Part shown: positions 1 to 10,756 of the stretch, piece after piece
Layout: every line of letters starts with the position of its first letter
Position numbering within the stretch: the stretch's first letter is position 1
Assembly (NCBI RefSeq): GCF_003589595.1
Contig: NW_020654289.1
Coordinates: 7,742,776 to 7,806,775 of the forward strand
Direction: 5' to 3'
From: Hyposmocoma kahamanoa
Taxonomy: Eukaryota > Arthropoda > Insecta > Lepidoptera > Cosmopterigidae
Length of the DNA: 64,000 nt
The notes under the pieces: model-generated
Databases searched by the model: none
Seen by the model: the letters and a program-made list of their open reading frames with translations, nothing else
What the model was told of the DNA's origin: nothing
Made by a program: the position numbers and the translations under genes

Positions 1-1194
1 TAAATGATACAAGTTTACGGTTGAATCTTAAAATTAAAGATTATATAACCTATTAATAATGTAGTTGCGTTTAATGGTTAGGTTGTATATAAATCATTCT
101 TATCATTCTTATTTGTATTTGTCCGTTGTATAAAATTTTTTTAGAATGTTCTTTACTTGCACGGGCTTTCTATTATCTAACAAATCCACAAGGAACCTTG
201 GTAGATTGTTTAATATTCGCGGGAGTTTACACATCCAAGACTCTATGTAATCCTTCAAGTTTTATCGTCTGGCATATTGATAGATTCCCAAAAATTTGGC
301 CAATATGCTTTGGAAACTGCAAGAATATACGTCAGTAAATATGATTAGTATTATATGCCATCTTCGGTACACAAAATATTAATTCACGGAGAAGGTATAA
401 TTAATCATTTTGCAGTATTACCTATCGGACAACTTTCAGAAGACGCTCAAAAATCTCGTAAAAAAGTCTACAAAAAATGTTGATTACACCACGCAAGAAA
501 GTGCTCTAGATCTGCAACAAATAAATGTATTTCACACGTTACTTTGTACTTCTGATCCATTTATAACCAGTAACCGAAAACCTTATGTTCAAAATCGACA
601 GGAGCTTGACGATAAGACGCTACGTCTATAGAAAGCGGAGCAACTCATCACTGATTCTAAAAAAGATATTATATTACGTAATAATAGGCCATGATACAAG
701 AGAGAGGCTAGAGTTTAAAACAGATATCCGAAATAATAACAAATATTTCGGGTATCTGTTTTTCATGTTTTTTCTTCTCTCATAGTTTTATTTTTTTATT
801 TTAAATAATTTGAAGTAAAATTTATAATTACATTTAATTTATTTTATGAATAAAGAATTACCGTAACAAGGCATTTCCATTTTTTTAAAAATAAATATAG
901 GGTACAATTTACCAGGAGAAATTTATGATTTTGCACATTTTTTTGTCTGTCAATTACGAGTAGTTTAATATAAATGTATAAGCATTTAAAAGCGTGGAAT
1001 TCCCACTATGTGTAATAAAAAATTGAAAGGTATCTCAAAAAACAAAAAAGTTACAGGTTTTTCTGGCCTAAATTTCCCATAGTGCGACGCTTTACATTTT
1101 TATTCTGTTGACTGACAAGTGGCAACTGATATCCTTAAGGGCAATCTTACCTGTGTACCTACACTCTACAATCAGGTTGAACTTAATACTACAT
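1..1194. other. No recognisable feature
   Basis: AT-rich sequence. The short open frames at 126-338, 410-631 and 585-785 have no recognisable domain and overlap each other, so I do not call them genes. No repeat shared with the rest of the window was seen. Confidence 0.5.
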
Positions 1195-1597
1195 TAGTAG
1201 CAGTAGAGATCCTTGAGAAAGAGTTCTTCAAGGAATGTAATGCCACCTTACCTATTTCTGCCGCCAAACTGTAATGTGAGCTTTGCTGCGTTTCGGATTT
1301 GACGAGGTACTGGTGAATTTACAGGCACATGGAACTTGTTAGCTTATGTTTCAAGGTGACGGGCGAAATGTCGGTGCCCCTTAGTAGGGCTAGCAAGGAC
1401 AGGGCGCGAGAGTGACATAAAAGCGCGAGATTTTGTTCTATGCAAGGATGGCTATATCTCGCGCTTTATGTCGCTCTCGCACACGTCGCGCCCTGTCGTG
1501 CTAGCCCTACAGCTCTAGGCGATTTAAAGTACTGACTGAAATTGCAACTGTTATTGGTAGACGTGATTTGTCCCTTTACTTGTTATTACAAAAAATA
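1195..1597 (+). mobile_element. SINE1 copy, interrupted by a hairpin element
   Basis: Reference description of the family. SINE1 is about 290 bp. It starts near GTAGCAGTAGAGCTCCTTGT, continues through CTATTTCTGCCGCC and AATTACAGGCACATGG, and its 3' half holds ATGGACAGGCGTG and TTCGTCCCGTCACTTG before a TATTATAA plus A-run tail. The family is recognised only by comparing copies within this window. The A-rich 3' end fits a retrotransposed SINE. This copy is diverged and is split by a 125-bp inverted-repeat element at 1385-1509. The SINE sequence resumes directly after it with the GATTTAAAG block. Confidence 0.85.
1385..1509. mobile_element. Snap-back hairpin MITE nested in SINE1
   Basis: The left arm (1385-1431) and right arm (1456-1509) are inverted copies. 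Both start TAGGGCTAGCA and share GACAGGGCGCGA and GACATAAA/AGCGCGAGAT. The loop is about 24 bases. The copies of SINE1 without it show that this segment was inserted. A short AG or TAG on both sides may be the target duplication. There is no coding capacity, so it would be a non-autonomous foldback or MITE. The superfamily is not known. Confidence 0.8.
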
Positions 1598-2460
1598 ACT
1601 TATTATGGTGTTACCATTGTCACACATTTTCGCGCGACGTATAACTCTCATTGTATCTACAAGTGAAAGTTTCAATTACCAATTTCAATAGAAGAATTAA
1701 TAAGGGCTAAAAACCTGTAACTAGTCGTAATCATTTAGTAAATAGCCTGGAAAGTAGTAAAATGTAAAAGATTCATTTATATTTATAAGTTGTAATGAAA
1801 GTAAACCAATAACGAAACGTAGAAGAAAAGGAAAAGAACAAAGATATAATCTGAACGATTTTTTGATGCACATTTAATGTGATTCTAGACATACAGAACC
1901 AAGAGAACGTAACAACGGAGCAAATAAAAATGAAACTTATCACTGCCATATAAAAGTCACATTAATTTAATCTTCGCAATAAAACTAACAGCCCTCGCTG
2001 TAGTATAATTAATTTGTCCTTTGTTAACATCGCTAACATCGTACTCATTACGGGAACAATGCACGACAACAAACGAAATTGCCAACAGTTTCAATAAAGC
2101 CGTTGTACCGGCAATGGCGCCGTTGTGCCATTTTTAGCTGAAACACGCAAACCCTTATTAGCGCTCACATTGCCATTACCTAAAATGAGGTTCTTACTTC
2201 TGAAATATTTTTTGTTCAAAGTTCCAGTATCAAACTTCTCAAATCTCCACCCCCGAAGACATGTGAACGCAATAGACAGAAATAGACTGAAACTTTGAAC
2301 ATTATTGTAGCTACATAGTCTTCTACGATATGTGACACTAAATACATAAATTAGATCATTGGCATCCAATTCCGTAACTAATTAGTGATTTGGCACTTAT
2401 TATTTGTAATTAACAATTTCAGTTATACGAAACGCTCGACTTTTCAAATTCTACAGATAG
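1598..2460. other. No recognisable feature
   Basis: No gene or shared repeat was seen. The minus-strand frame at 2091-2369 has no recognisable domain. Confidence 0.45.
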
Positions 2461-2738
2461 AGTAGCAATAGAGCTCCTTGTGAAAGGGTTCGTCCAGGGA
2501 GGTACTTACTTAACGTACCTATTTTTGCCGCTAAACAGTAATGTAAGCATTACTGCGGTACGGTTTTGAAGGGCAAGTGTGCTGGCGAAATTACTGGCAA
2601 ATGAGACTTGTCAAGATGTCTCAGGATGACAGGCGCAGTGGCAATGCCTTTTCATCTTTGCGACGTAAAGCTCTGAGTTCCACTACCACTGCTACGGACA
2701 GGCCTATGACTTGTTTGTTCCGTCAACTATCATATAAA
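2461..2738 (+). mobile_element. SINE1 copy, nearly full length
   Basis: Runs from AGTAGCAATAGAGCTCC to TATCATATAAAT. It lacks about 25 bp between GGACAGGC and ACTTGTTTG, where other copies read GTGTCGCTTACCACCAGG. Moderately diverged. Confidence 0.85.
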
Positions 2739-3413
2739 TAGTTCTTTTTTTTAAATTATCTATATTATAGTGCAACCTATTTGCCTGTCACTTTTTATTT
2801 GCATAGTAATATATGAAGAGGCTGTATGGTCGAACCTACCCAAATACATGGATGAAAACTTATAAAAAAATATTTTCATAGCTACCGTCATTACCTCTAA
2901 CCTTGAATTTAAATTAGTTTACTAATGCCATTGAATCCAAAAAAATTGTTGTTTGAATAAATAATATTATTATTATTATTCTCGAATTCGAGGATTCTTC
3001 CAAGCTAAAATAATAACGGTTGTTGAATTATCTATGTTATATCAATTTTTATATACTGGCGTTCCTTCCACAGCGACGTAAACAGGAAATAGAATAGACG
3101 GAAACCTATGTGGTGCAGGTCATATCTTATTATTTTATTTTAGTCTTTTACATTTTATTTCTAGTTTATTTTAATTATTATTGTATTCCGTAATATTGTA
3201 TATGTAAAGTGGGGTTTTTAAACGAAAATAAACATTATTATAATTTTTATGTGTGCATAAAATAAAGGTGAACCATAAAAGTCACAAGGAAGCTGCCAAG
3301 ATTTCTGAGTACGAACTACTTACAGGATTATTTAAAAAAAAATAAGAACCTCGTTACTAACATCATTAGTACCACTAGGATTCCAATCGTAGAGCTTTCA
3401 ATTGTAAAGCAAC
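2739..3413. other. No recognisable feature
   Basis: AT-rich sequence with a short (ATT)n run at about 2966-2980. No gene or shared repeat was seen. Confidence 0.4.
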
Positions 3414-3451
3414 TTGAGTAGCAGTAAAGCTCCTTGTGAAAGAGATCTTTC
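3414..3451 (+). mobile_element. SINE1 5' end fragment
   Basis: Only the first 35-40 bp (TAGCAGTAAAGCTCCTTGTG and onward) remain. It is cut off exactly where a tSINE-A copy begins, and no SINE1 3' part follows, so this is a truncation or a deletion after insertion. Confidence 0.7.
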
Positions 3452-3621
3452 TCAACTCAACCCCGCACTAGAGGGCATATAGACACACATAGACAACCAC
3501 AAATTACCCAAACTCACGAGAGAAATAAATGACACACAAATATTTCCCCCGGCCACGGAATCGAACCTGGGAGCTCTGCGTGGCAGTCCGGCATGGTAGC
3601 CGTTCGGCCACGGATGCAGTT
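3452..3621 (-). mobile_element. tRNA-derived SINE (tSINE-A)
   Basis: Reference description of the family. On its own strand it begins AACTGCCTCCGTGGCCGAAC. It carries an A-box-like GTGGCCGAACGG and a canonical B-box GGTTCGATTCC, the two internal RNA polymerase III promoter elements of tRNA genes. A body of about 120 bp follows (TTTGTGGTTGTCTATGTG), then an (ATT)n tail in the better copies. This copy lacks the tail and has a shortened body. Confidence 0.85.
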
Positions 3622-4120
3622 CAAAATTAAATTAAAATACACACGTATTCCTTGGGCAGAAGTTTGTTTGGTCTAATCATGTTTGTTATACTGACTGTTT
3701 CCATATAATTTGGATTACTGAAAATTCGTTTCGACAAAATGATTATTCCTAGATAAAATTGTACCCCCATACAATTTTACCGTACAGTTCCAAAATTCTG
3801 GACTGTACTTTGCTGGTGCACTGTAAGTACCACGTACGTAATTTTCGCTATACCATTGTGCTATGTTTTTGCTGTCATCTGAAATGTAATTTTTTTTAAA
3901 TGGAAGAGCATTGTTTTTAATACTCAAGAGAGTATTCAAATAATAACGTAAAACGGAATCGAGTCGAGTACCAGAACCGAATTTGTTTGCATTTCCTAGA
4001 TGAGTCGACCACCTCCTGTGGGTTTAAGTTAGCTTAGTACATGAAAAAACCGCACGAGCCGAAAAAACTGGAAATGAATAACCTATCTGTATGTCAAAAT
4101 AGTGAAACCTTAAATGGTGT
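3622..4120. other. No recognisable feature
   Basis: The minus-strand frame at 3715-3939 has no recognised domain. No repeat was seen. Confidence 0.4.
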
Positions 4121-5018
4121 CATGAAAACATCGATTATATAACCAGAAATAGAGACGAAATGTCATTTAATTTGTTTGAAAACTATTTTATTATTTCTAT
4201 TTCTATTTTGGCTAGCCCGAGTTCGAAACAATTGACGGGTGTCGTCAACTGTTTCACTTCTAATCGACCAGTTATCTTGAGCTTTGCTTTATTGGATGAA
4301 AATTGCAAAATTAATTAATTTAATGTTGAATTACCGATGAAATGTGATTCCGTTTGCTTTGTAATTAGATATTTTGCTGTTTTTCCCACACCACCGAATA
4401 GAACAGCACGGCATTGTTAGAGATATTATCTTTATTACCTTAGAATAATAACGCATATAATGATAGTTTCATATCAAACGAACTGTCACAAGTGAGGCAT
4501 AAATCAAATTCATGTAGGCTTAGCATGTAGGCTAGTTTTAGTAGTAGGTTAATTTTCGGTTTTAGTGAATATTTATTTAAAAATACAAGTTGAAACGCAT
4601 TACTTCCTTGTGGAATGTGATGTTAGTACCTATTTTATGTTTGTCTGACGTATTTTTATACTCATTTACCGCACATTTCGTCATTTTTAGCTAAAATTCT
4701 TGATCTGTTCGCGGTGCAAGTTGACCTTGAGCACTGAAGGCCCGCCCGCTCGTGTAGGCCCATTGGGCGCGCTTCAATTTGCCTCACTTAGCGTGTGCAG
4801 ACTAGATTTCTATGCGTTATTATTCTAAGTTTATTACAATAAATACAGAATATTTTTTGGAATATACGGTGACGTACACACAGGTTAGTAGTTGGCCTGT
4901 CTATATTTCAGTGCAAACGAGAGTTGATATTTACAAGAGCTGTATCGCTAATGTGTTACCAGGAATATACGGCCCTTATTTCGTCTCTATTTCTGGTTAT
5001 ATATTCGATGCGTGAAAA
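4121..5018. mobile_element. TIR DNA element with 8-bp target duplication (outer element)
   Basis: The element proper is 4129-5010. Its 33-bp terminal inverted repeats (4129-4161 and 4978-5010) start CATCGA and contain ATAACCAGAAATAGAGACGA; they match at 32 of 33 positions. It is flanked by catgaaaa (4121-4128) and cgtgaaaa (5011-5018), a 7/8-matching target duplication. Eight-base duplications are typical of hAT and P-type DNA transposons. There is no transposase, so it is non-autonomous. Without the nested insertion it is about 483 bp, close to the 491 bp of the copy at 10765. Confidence 0.88.
4431..4837. mobile_element. Second TIR element nested inside the first
   Basis: The element is 4439-4829 (391 bp). 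It has perfect 19-bp inverted ends, cttagaataataacgcata and its reverse complement. It is flanked by a perfect 8-bp duplication, tttattac, at 4431-4438 and 4830-4837. Other copies of the outer element carry only one tttattac here, which proves an insertion. A GC-rich core lies at about 4725-4790. No coding sequence was recognised, so it is a non-autonomous hAT-like or other 8-bp-duplication element. Confidence 0.9.
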
Positions 5019-5243
5019 TAATCGTAACGTGTTTTCGAACAAATACAACAAAATTTATTCAATAAAAGTCTAAAAGTTTTCGGAGAAACAAAATTCTGTA
5101 AATCATGTTTCTAGCTTGTGATAGGCAACCTTACAATACACATAGTAAGACGAATACAAAGACAGTTGATCAAGAAACTGCGCTATCAATCTTATTATTT
5201 GTTATACATAAGTGGTTTATTAAAATAATTACGGTGTTAGTTA

Positions 5244-5362
5244 GACCTCCACCTCACCTGATGAAAAGTAATGCTGAAATCGACGATGTAGCATACACAC
5301 CTAAATAATGTCCATTCACTCTCGCCTTGAAAAGGTCCAAGTTATAGCGTTCGGAGAATAAG
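5244..5362 (+). repeat. Dispersed repeat R5
   Basis: GACCTCCACCTCACCTGATG through CACACCTAAATAAT, CACTCTC and CTTGAAAA to GTTATAG matches 54100-54212 on the same strand. It is about 115 bp. The class is unknown. Confidence 0.65.
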
Positions 5363-6312
5363 TCGTGAGGTAGGTGATGATTATAGTAAATAAATTGTCA
5401 TTGAAATAGTTTATGTGAGTGTTACATAATGAAAAGCATTAAAATACGAAAAAAGCTATGTACAGATACATACACTGTTTTATCTGTACACATATTACAA
5501 GCTCTCTATGATGTGTTCAGGCACCGCATGTTACGACCGGCATTGCGGCATTGATCAGAGCTATTAGTAAAATAATGCAAAAAACTTCTAAATTAATTCA
5601 TTTATTTATTTCTCACACATGTCACGTAACCGTAGTTTTTTTTTAATTCATAGACAAACTAGAGTCAGCCCCAACTATCATATCGTTCGTTATGAAGTAA
5701 GGTGTGAGATTTGTCAAAATTGTTTGGTAGTGACTTTTCATTTCGAATAAAACTTCATCTAGCTTAACATTAGAATTGAGGTCGAATCAAATTGTTTTGT
5801 TTTTCTGAAGAGATGTTCGAAATTTGAATGTAATTATAAAATCGACTTTGACGATAATATTAAGCAATGACAACATTTTCACATATAAGAATATAAATAG
5901 ATAAAAGTTTTTATCTCACTACCTACATTGAATCATTTGACGAACTATGGCCTAAACCTTCTTCGGGAGTTGAAAGCTCAAAGTGTTGATAATAATGAAT
6001 TTTTTTTAAATCTAGAAATGAAATATAAAAATCAACACAGAACAGAAAGTGAGTGTCATTTACAGACGTCACCTTTTTAAAATTCTATAAAACACTCACA
6101 AACATAATTTTCATTTAAATGCATGTGCAAAACAAAATTCCTTTTAGTGGTTTCAATGAAAACGTGCAGCGTCATGGTTTAATGGCATTGCTCTGTTTTA
6201 AAATTGCACGCGACGGGACGACTAGCTAAAGCGCGAACATCGCCTTTTATAGTGGCTACATCGTTATCGCTATAATGCTTACTGTAAATGCACACAGAGT
6301 GTAATAGTTTTA
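5363..6312. other. No recognisable feature
   Basis: AT-rich. I saw no open frame of note and no internal repeat. Confidence 0.4.
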
Positions 6313-6591
6313 TTTTTATAATATCAAGTGACGGGACGAACAAATCGTACGCCAGGTCGTAAGCGACACGCCTATTCATAACAGTTGCAGTGCCACTCAG
6401 AGCTTTAAATGGCAAAGATCTTACGGGCGCTTCCACTGCATCTGTCACCCTAAGACCTAAGTGATAAGCCCCATGTGCCTGTTATTTCACCATTACCCTT
6501 ACCATATTCATATTACTGCTTGGCCGCAGAACTGGGTAAGGTGGCAATAATTCCCTGGACGAACTCTTTCACAAGGAGCTCCACATCTACC
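6313..6591 (-). mobile_element. SINE1 copy, nearly full length
   Basis: On the minus strand it runs from GTAGATGTGGAGCTCCTTGTG to TGATATTATAAAAATA. Its 3' half is open in one frame (minus, 6179-6448), reading RSLPFKALSGTATVM, a peptide string that recurs from other SINE1 copies. I do not treat it as a protein. Confidence 0.85.
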
Positions 6592-6717
6592 AAACTCGTT
6601 AATGTGCCGTTTAACGAGTTTAATACGATTATTCGCTAAATATAAGGGATTTCAAAAACCTTTAACCTGATATCGAAAGTACGTTACCTAATGAGTAAAA
6701 CAATATCAATAACTAAG

Positions 6718-6905
6718 TGTTTATCTAATGTCAGGATTTCACCACAATGATATTCAATTATTTTTTGTGAAATTACTCCACTACTTTTGTTATAATTATT
6801 AATACAAAGATCGTACACTTAGAAAAAAATCCTTCGATTCGGCCGGATTCGAACCTCAAACCGTGCCAGAGGCTATGCCAAGTAAGCCACGGAACGAACC
6901 AGCGG
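6718..6905 (-). mobile_element. tRNA-headed SINE, family B
   Basis: The minus strand reads an A-box-like TGGCTTACTTGGC and a B-box GGTTCGAATCC. The body has TCTTTGTATTAATAATTATAAC and AATTTCACAAAAAATAATTGA. The same body occurs at 9537-9605, 25461-25640 and 27815-27925. The whole-tRNA fold is not preserved, so this is a SINE head rather than a tRNA gene. Confidence 0.65.
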
Positions 6906-7270
6906 AACTCACGAATTTTTCTGTGTACTTGTTGTCGGGTCTGTGTATCTGGTTTTCAACGACTTTTTAGCCGTAGTATAATATCAATAACTTTTAAAAA
7001 ATAAAACTAGAAATATCCAAAATGTTAACGTTAACCGCTTCCATACATTATGACAATGACATCCGTAGAAGTTTTACTTGAAATTTTTAAAAGAATAATA
7101 ACTATATATAAAGTAATAAGTCTATCTTTGTAACAAAATCACATATCATACAACACGAATTAGTTCCGTGGCGCATCGCTAGATGGCATTGGCGTCGATA
7201 TCGCAAATTCTGCATCGCGGTGCTAAGATTTTCCCTCGTGAAATGACTACTGTCGGCGATTCGAACATAA
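6906..7270. other. No recognisable feature
   Basis: The minus-strand frame covering 7102-7389 runs opposite to the start of the reverse transcriptase relic and is its shadow. Confidence 0.4.
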
Positions 7271-7699
7271 TGTGAGCTGCATACCTCCACTTCAACTACT
7301 CCTCGTCGAGTAGTTAAGACAGTGGAATCTTTCCTGAAAGGTCCCCGCTTCCACGTAGCGGTGGAGTAAGTGACCTCCGCAGAACGCAAAATCAGCGCCG
7401 GAGTACCAGAAGGAAGCTGTTTGTCACCCGTGTGTTACGCTCGATACACGGATGACGTCCCCCTAGCGGAAGGGGCCACCCTGGCCTTGTACGCCGACGA
7501 CACCGCGTACCTTACCACCTCCATCACCGCCTCTCATGCGGCGCTCAAGATGCAGCGCCAACTGGACATGCTTCCTACCTGGCTGGATGACTGGCGACTC
7601 TCGGTCAACGTCACCAAAACCCAGGCGATCATCGTGAGCAACTCAAGGAATATGCCACCAAAGCTTATACTGATGGGCCAGCCTATCGAGTGGTCCCTA
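7271..7699 (+). pseudogene. Jockey-type LINE reverse transcriptase fragment
   Basis: This is a piece of the ORF2 reverse transcriptase, the enzyme that copies LINE RNA into DNA at the target site. The frame reads TPRRVVKTVESFLKG, then an in-frame stop (TAA, 7367-7369), then KISAGVPEGSCLSP (the conserved AGVPQGS motif), YTDDVP, and the catalytic LALYADDTA with YADD at 7490-7501. It continues through WLDDWRLSVNVTKTQAI and ends abruptly after GQPIEW at about 7699. Both ends are missing: no endonuclease, finger or C-terminal part is present. It is much richer in GC than its surroundings and has a single stop, so it is a fairly recent fragment. Assignment to the Jockey clade rests on these motifs from memory; R1 or CR1 are less likely. 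Confidence 0.85.
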
Positions 7700-8078
7700 T
7701 GTGGTATTTTTTAAAAAAAGGTTTGATGTCGTTTTATTCACTATATAAAGTACTTTCGATGTCAGTTTAAAGTTTTTTGATATTTCTATATGTACAGCAT
7801 TATCGGGCACACTTAATGATTACACCCTGTATACATATGTAACTATAAAGAGTCTATTGACGCAGCTGTATCGGAAGTCGTTGGCGGTTTTGTTTCGAGC
7901 TCTTCAGAATGATGGTGCTTTTGAACTGATCTATACGGGCAATGTTCTGGAACGTAATAATAAATTATTAGCGACGCAGATATTTTTCTTCTTGAGTATT
8001 CATTTTGTCATTCGTTATAAGATACTTTCAATACTTGTAGTAAATTCTTTCTATGGATGGGATATTACGCCAGTGTGA
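7700..8078. other. No recognisable feature
   Basis: AT-rich DNA. A plus-strand frame at 7857-8078 has no recognisable domain. Confidence 0.35.
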
Positions 8079-8197
8079 TTAGCAAGAGCCCGGAGACAAA
8101 AGTTAACACTTCTTCGAACTGTCAATTTTCTCGAGAATTCCGATAGCAAATTGACAGTTCGAAGAAGAAATAACTTTTGTCTTCAGGATCATGCTAA
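8079..8197. mobile_element. Hairpin (foldback) element
   Basis: Two arms of about 50 bp (8079-8128 and 8148-8197) are inverted copies. They share TTAGCA at the tips, GACAAAAGTTA in the middle and CTTCGAACTGTCAATTT next to a 19-base loop. There is no coding capacity. It is similar in design to the hairpin at 1385-1509 but unrelated in sequence. Confidence 0.78.
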
Positions 8198-8265
8198 GCC
8201 GGCTAGTCCTCTATACTGGTACACGTCTGTCACAAGTATTTTAACTTTTTTTTTGTTTATTTTAC

Positions 8266-8410
8266 GACGACTTCGGTGGCCCAACGGTTTGCACTATGCG
8301 CGCTGAATCAGACATCCTGTATTCGATTCTCGGTAGAACCAATTTGGGAAATGAACTTTTCTAAATTGGTTTTGGTTGGGTCGGGTCCTTTGCTCTGATC
8401 CTCATAGTAC
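8266..8410 (+). mobile_element. tRNA-like SINE head
   Basis: Has GTGGCCCAACGG (A-box-like) and, 35-40 bases later, TATTCGATTCTCG (a degenerate B-box). A body of unknown origin follows (TTTTGGTTGGGTCGGGTCC). Only one copy was seen in the window. Confidence 0.5.
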
Positions 8411-8879
8411 AGAAAATTCTTGAATATTCAACTACGCATTTGGTCACATTGTATTTTATTATTATTTATTTGTATCAACAATAACTAGACACAATGGAAA
8501 TTTAAAATTTTTTTTCGTAGTGTATATAGCATTTCGTAGCATATGTAATGATTATGTCACCAATGCTCTTAACCAATATGTACAACAACAAAACTAAGAA
8601 ATGATGACACACGTCAAGAATAAACGACGAATAATCTCTAGTCTCTGTAGACAGGACAAGCGCTCATACAAATTTTTCATTTATGAGCATTCGGCTCCGC
8701 ACGACTGCATGCGACGGGCAGCGCTATTTTTACTTCTCGAAGTGCGTGCTTAAGCTCCTTTTTCCTCTAGTGAGCGCCAGGTGTCATTAGTCAGATTTAA
8801 AGGCTATAATAGCGTAGGTATTTTTTGAATTTGTATGAGAGGGATGTATCTGTTACGTGGTAACTATTAAGTAAATTGT
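8411..8879. other. No recognisable feature
   Basis: Contains a slightly GC-richer patch near 8680-8775. No gene was recognised. Confidence 0.35.
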
Positions 8880-8966
8880 GGTAATGGCCCTCAGGTCTTT
8901 GCAATTTAATGGATAGGCGTGTCGATTATTACTATCAGGCTCACGACTTGCTTGTGATATCATAAT
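8880..8966 (+). mobile_element. SINE1 3' fragment
   Basis: Keeps CTCAGGTCTTTGCAATTTAA, ATGGATAGGCGTGTCG and CACGACTTGCTTGTG plus ATATCATAATC. The 5' two-thirds and an internal block are missing. Confidence 0.65.
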
Positions 8967-9400
8967 CAAAATTACGACACGCTCCATGCAAATGTTTTAC
9001 ATGGTAAGCTCTAAAGACTTCAAACAAACAATGCTAACTCACTATATAGCCGATATTATTATATTTAATCACTACAAATCCACGGTCATGCGATGAAGCT
9101 ATTAAATAGTGTAAACTGAAATGAGCTTGAGTTATAAAATACTTACAACAGAAATACCAACACGTCACGCAATACGATAATAAATAATGTTCTTACAAAA
9201 AAATACTTAAGTAATGTTGACGGTAACATAACACCAGCACGCTAACTACGTAAGATATAAGATAGCACAGTGACTTTGAAATTCCGGTGAAACCACGTGC
9301 CTCATTTGAATCCTGTCGACATTCTCATGTTTTTTTCTCAAAAAGTATACATTACATATTATATTTTTAATTTTTATTGTCTCCTGTATCAAGTCCCGTA

Positions 9401-9530
9401 TAGTGGCGAACTAGGGGATGAATCCGAGTTTGCGCACTTTTCGGTAACCGATTTCAATAAAACTTGGTAATTATATGTACTTCTACGTACTTTTGAGGTC
9501 GGTTTTTTTAGTACTCTGTACTGAGATCAT
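9401..9530 (+). repeat. Dispersed repeat R3, 3' part of a long variant
   Basis: Begins GTGGCGAACTAGGGGATGAA and ends TTTTGAGGTCGG, TTTTTTTAGTACTCTGTACTGAGAT. An extra block with ACCGATTTCAATAAAACTTGG is shared with the copy at 24715-24981 but absent from the other R3 copies. Confidence 0.65.
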
Positions 9531-9536
9531 GTTTGA

Positions 9537-9605
9537 CCAGCATTATATTCAATTATTTTTATGAAGTCACTCCAGCAGTTTGTTATATTACTAATACAAA
9601 GATCG
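9537..9605 (-). mobile_element. SINE-B 3' fragment
   Basis: The minus strand has GATCTTTGTATTAGTAATATAAC and AAAATAATTGAATATAAT, matching the body of the copy at 6718-6905. The tRNA-like head is missing. Confidence 0.5.
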
Positions 9606-10756
9606 ATCAGTAAGAACATTACACAACATAAGAACAAAACATCAGAAGCTCATAACGAATACATGACACGTAGAAATAGTACAAAAGTAAGTATGTTAGT
9701 AGTAGTAAGTGTGTTGAGATTAAAATTAACATCAAGCACGTTTCAATACCTAGCAATTAGAAAGTAATTTCCATGTAGGTGAGGTTTACCTGTTCAGAAG
9801 CAACAAGAGCATTTGCATACTATTTTCGCTTCCTCCGTTAGTCATAAGTTATGTCTACGCTCACCATGTTGTTAAACAAAAGATGTTGTTACATTTAGGT
9901 CATATTTAGGTAGTTGATAAAGTATCAAACATATACCCCGTAATTATAATATTATTACAAAGAAAATAAATAAATCTAAGCAAATATATTCAGAAACTGA
10001 AATGATTTAATTTTAAAATGATTGTCAAAATTGAATTTAAAGTATTTTAAAAATAAATAAATTTATTTATTAATAATTAATCAATTAAAAATTAATAAAA
10101 TATCAATTAACTGTATTAATGAACAAAATATATATAATATATAAAAATTATATTTTACATTTCAAAAATTTATTTCATTATACTCAATACCTACTATAAG
10201 CCTAATAACTGGCTTCATATTGTACACTTAAACCTAGCTTTAGATATTTGAAAAGCTTTATTAAAATGAAATAACTTTTTTCTTGGCTTTAAGCATCCAT
10301 TATGGCATTAATTTTAAATACTTTCTGAAAGTTGCCCGATTCCCTATTACTACTACATAAAGACTTAGAGGAGGGAAAAAATAAAGTCAAAAGCATAAAA
10401 ACACAAATCATAAACCACGAGGTAATAAACAGAGAGAGAAAGAGAAAATAAATTGTCTCTTAGTATTCTCACTTCTTTCAAGTTACTCGCCACAACATGA
10501 CTTACATTCTTATCTCGATATCAAAAGTGAGTAACAATGGTAACGTCCTACGAAGTCGAGATGACAGTCGTCGACATCGAAAAAGGGTAGACAGATATGT
10601 CTATCCTTAAAGCTGTCAAGTGCAGCTTTCCAGTTAACCAACCAGCCAACCACAGATAGCGAAACCGTTGTGAAATATTGGGAGAAGAATAAAAATTATA
10701 CCGTGTTAGGAAACTTTAACTAGTAAAAACTTTAGCTTTTTTTGAATAATCACATT
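9606..10756. other. No recognisable feature, very AT-rich core
   Basis: About 10005-10190 is almost pure A/T. No gene or repeat shared with the rest of the window was seen. Confidence 0.4.

Noticed and set aside
6837..6905. tRNA gene
   Set aside because: A- and B-box-like blocks are present but the acceptor and anticodon stems do not pair, and the same body recurs as a SINE.
7102..7389. 95-codon minus-strand frame
   Set aside because: It is antisense to the reverse transcriptase relic, which has clear motifs on the plus strand.
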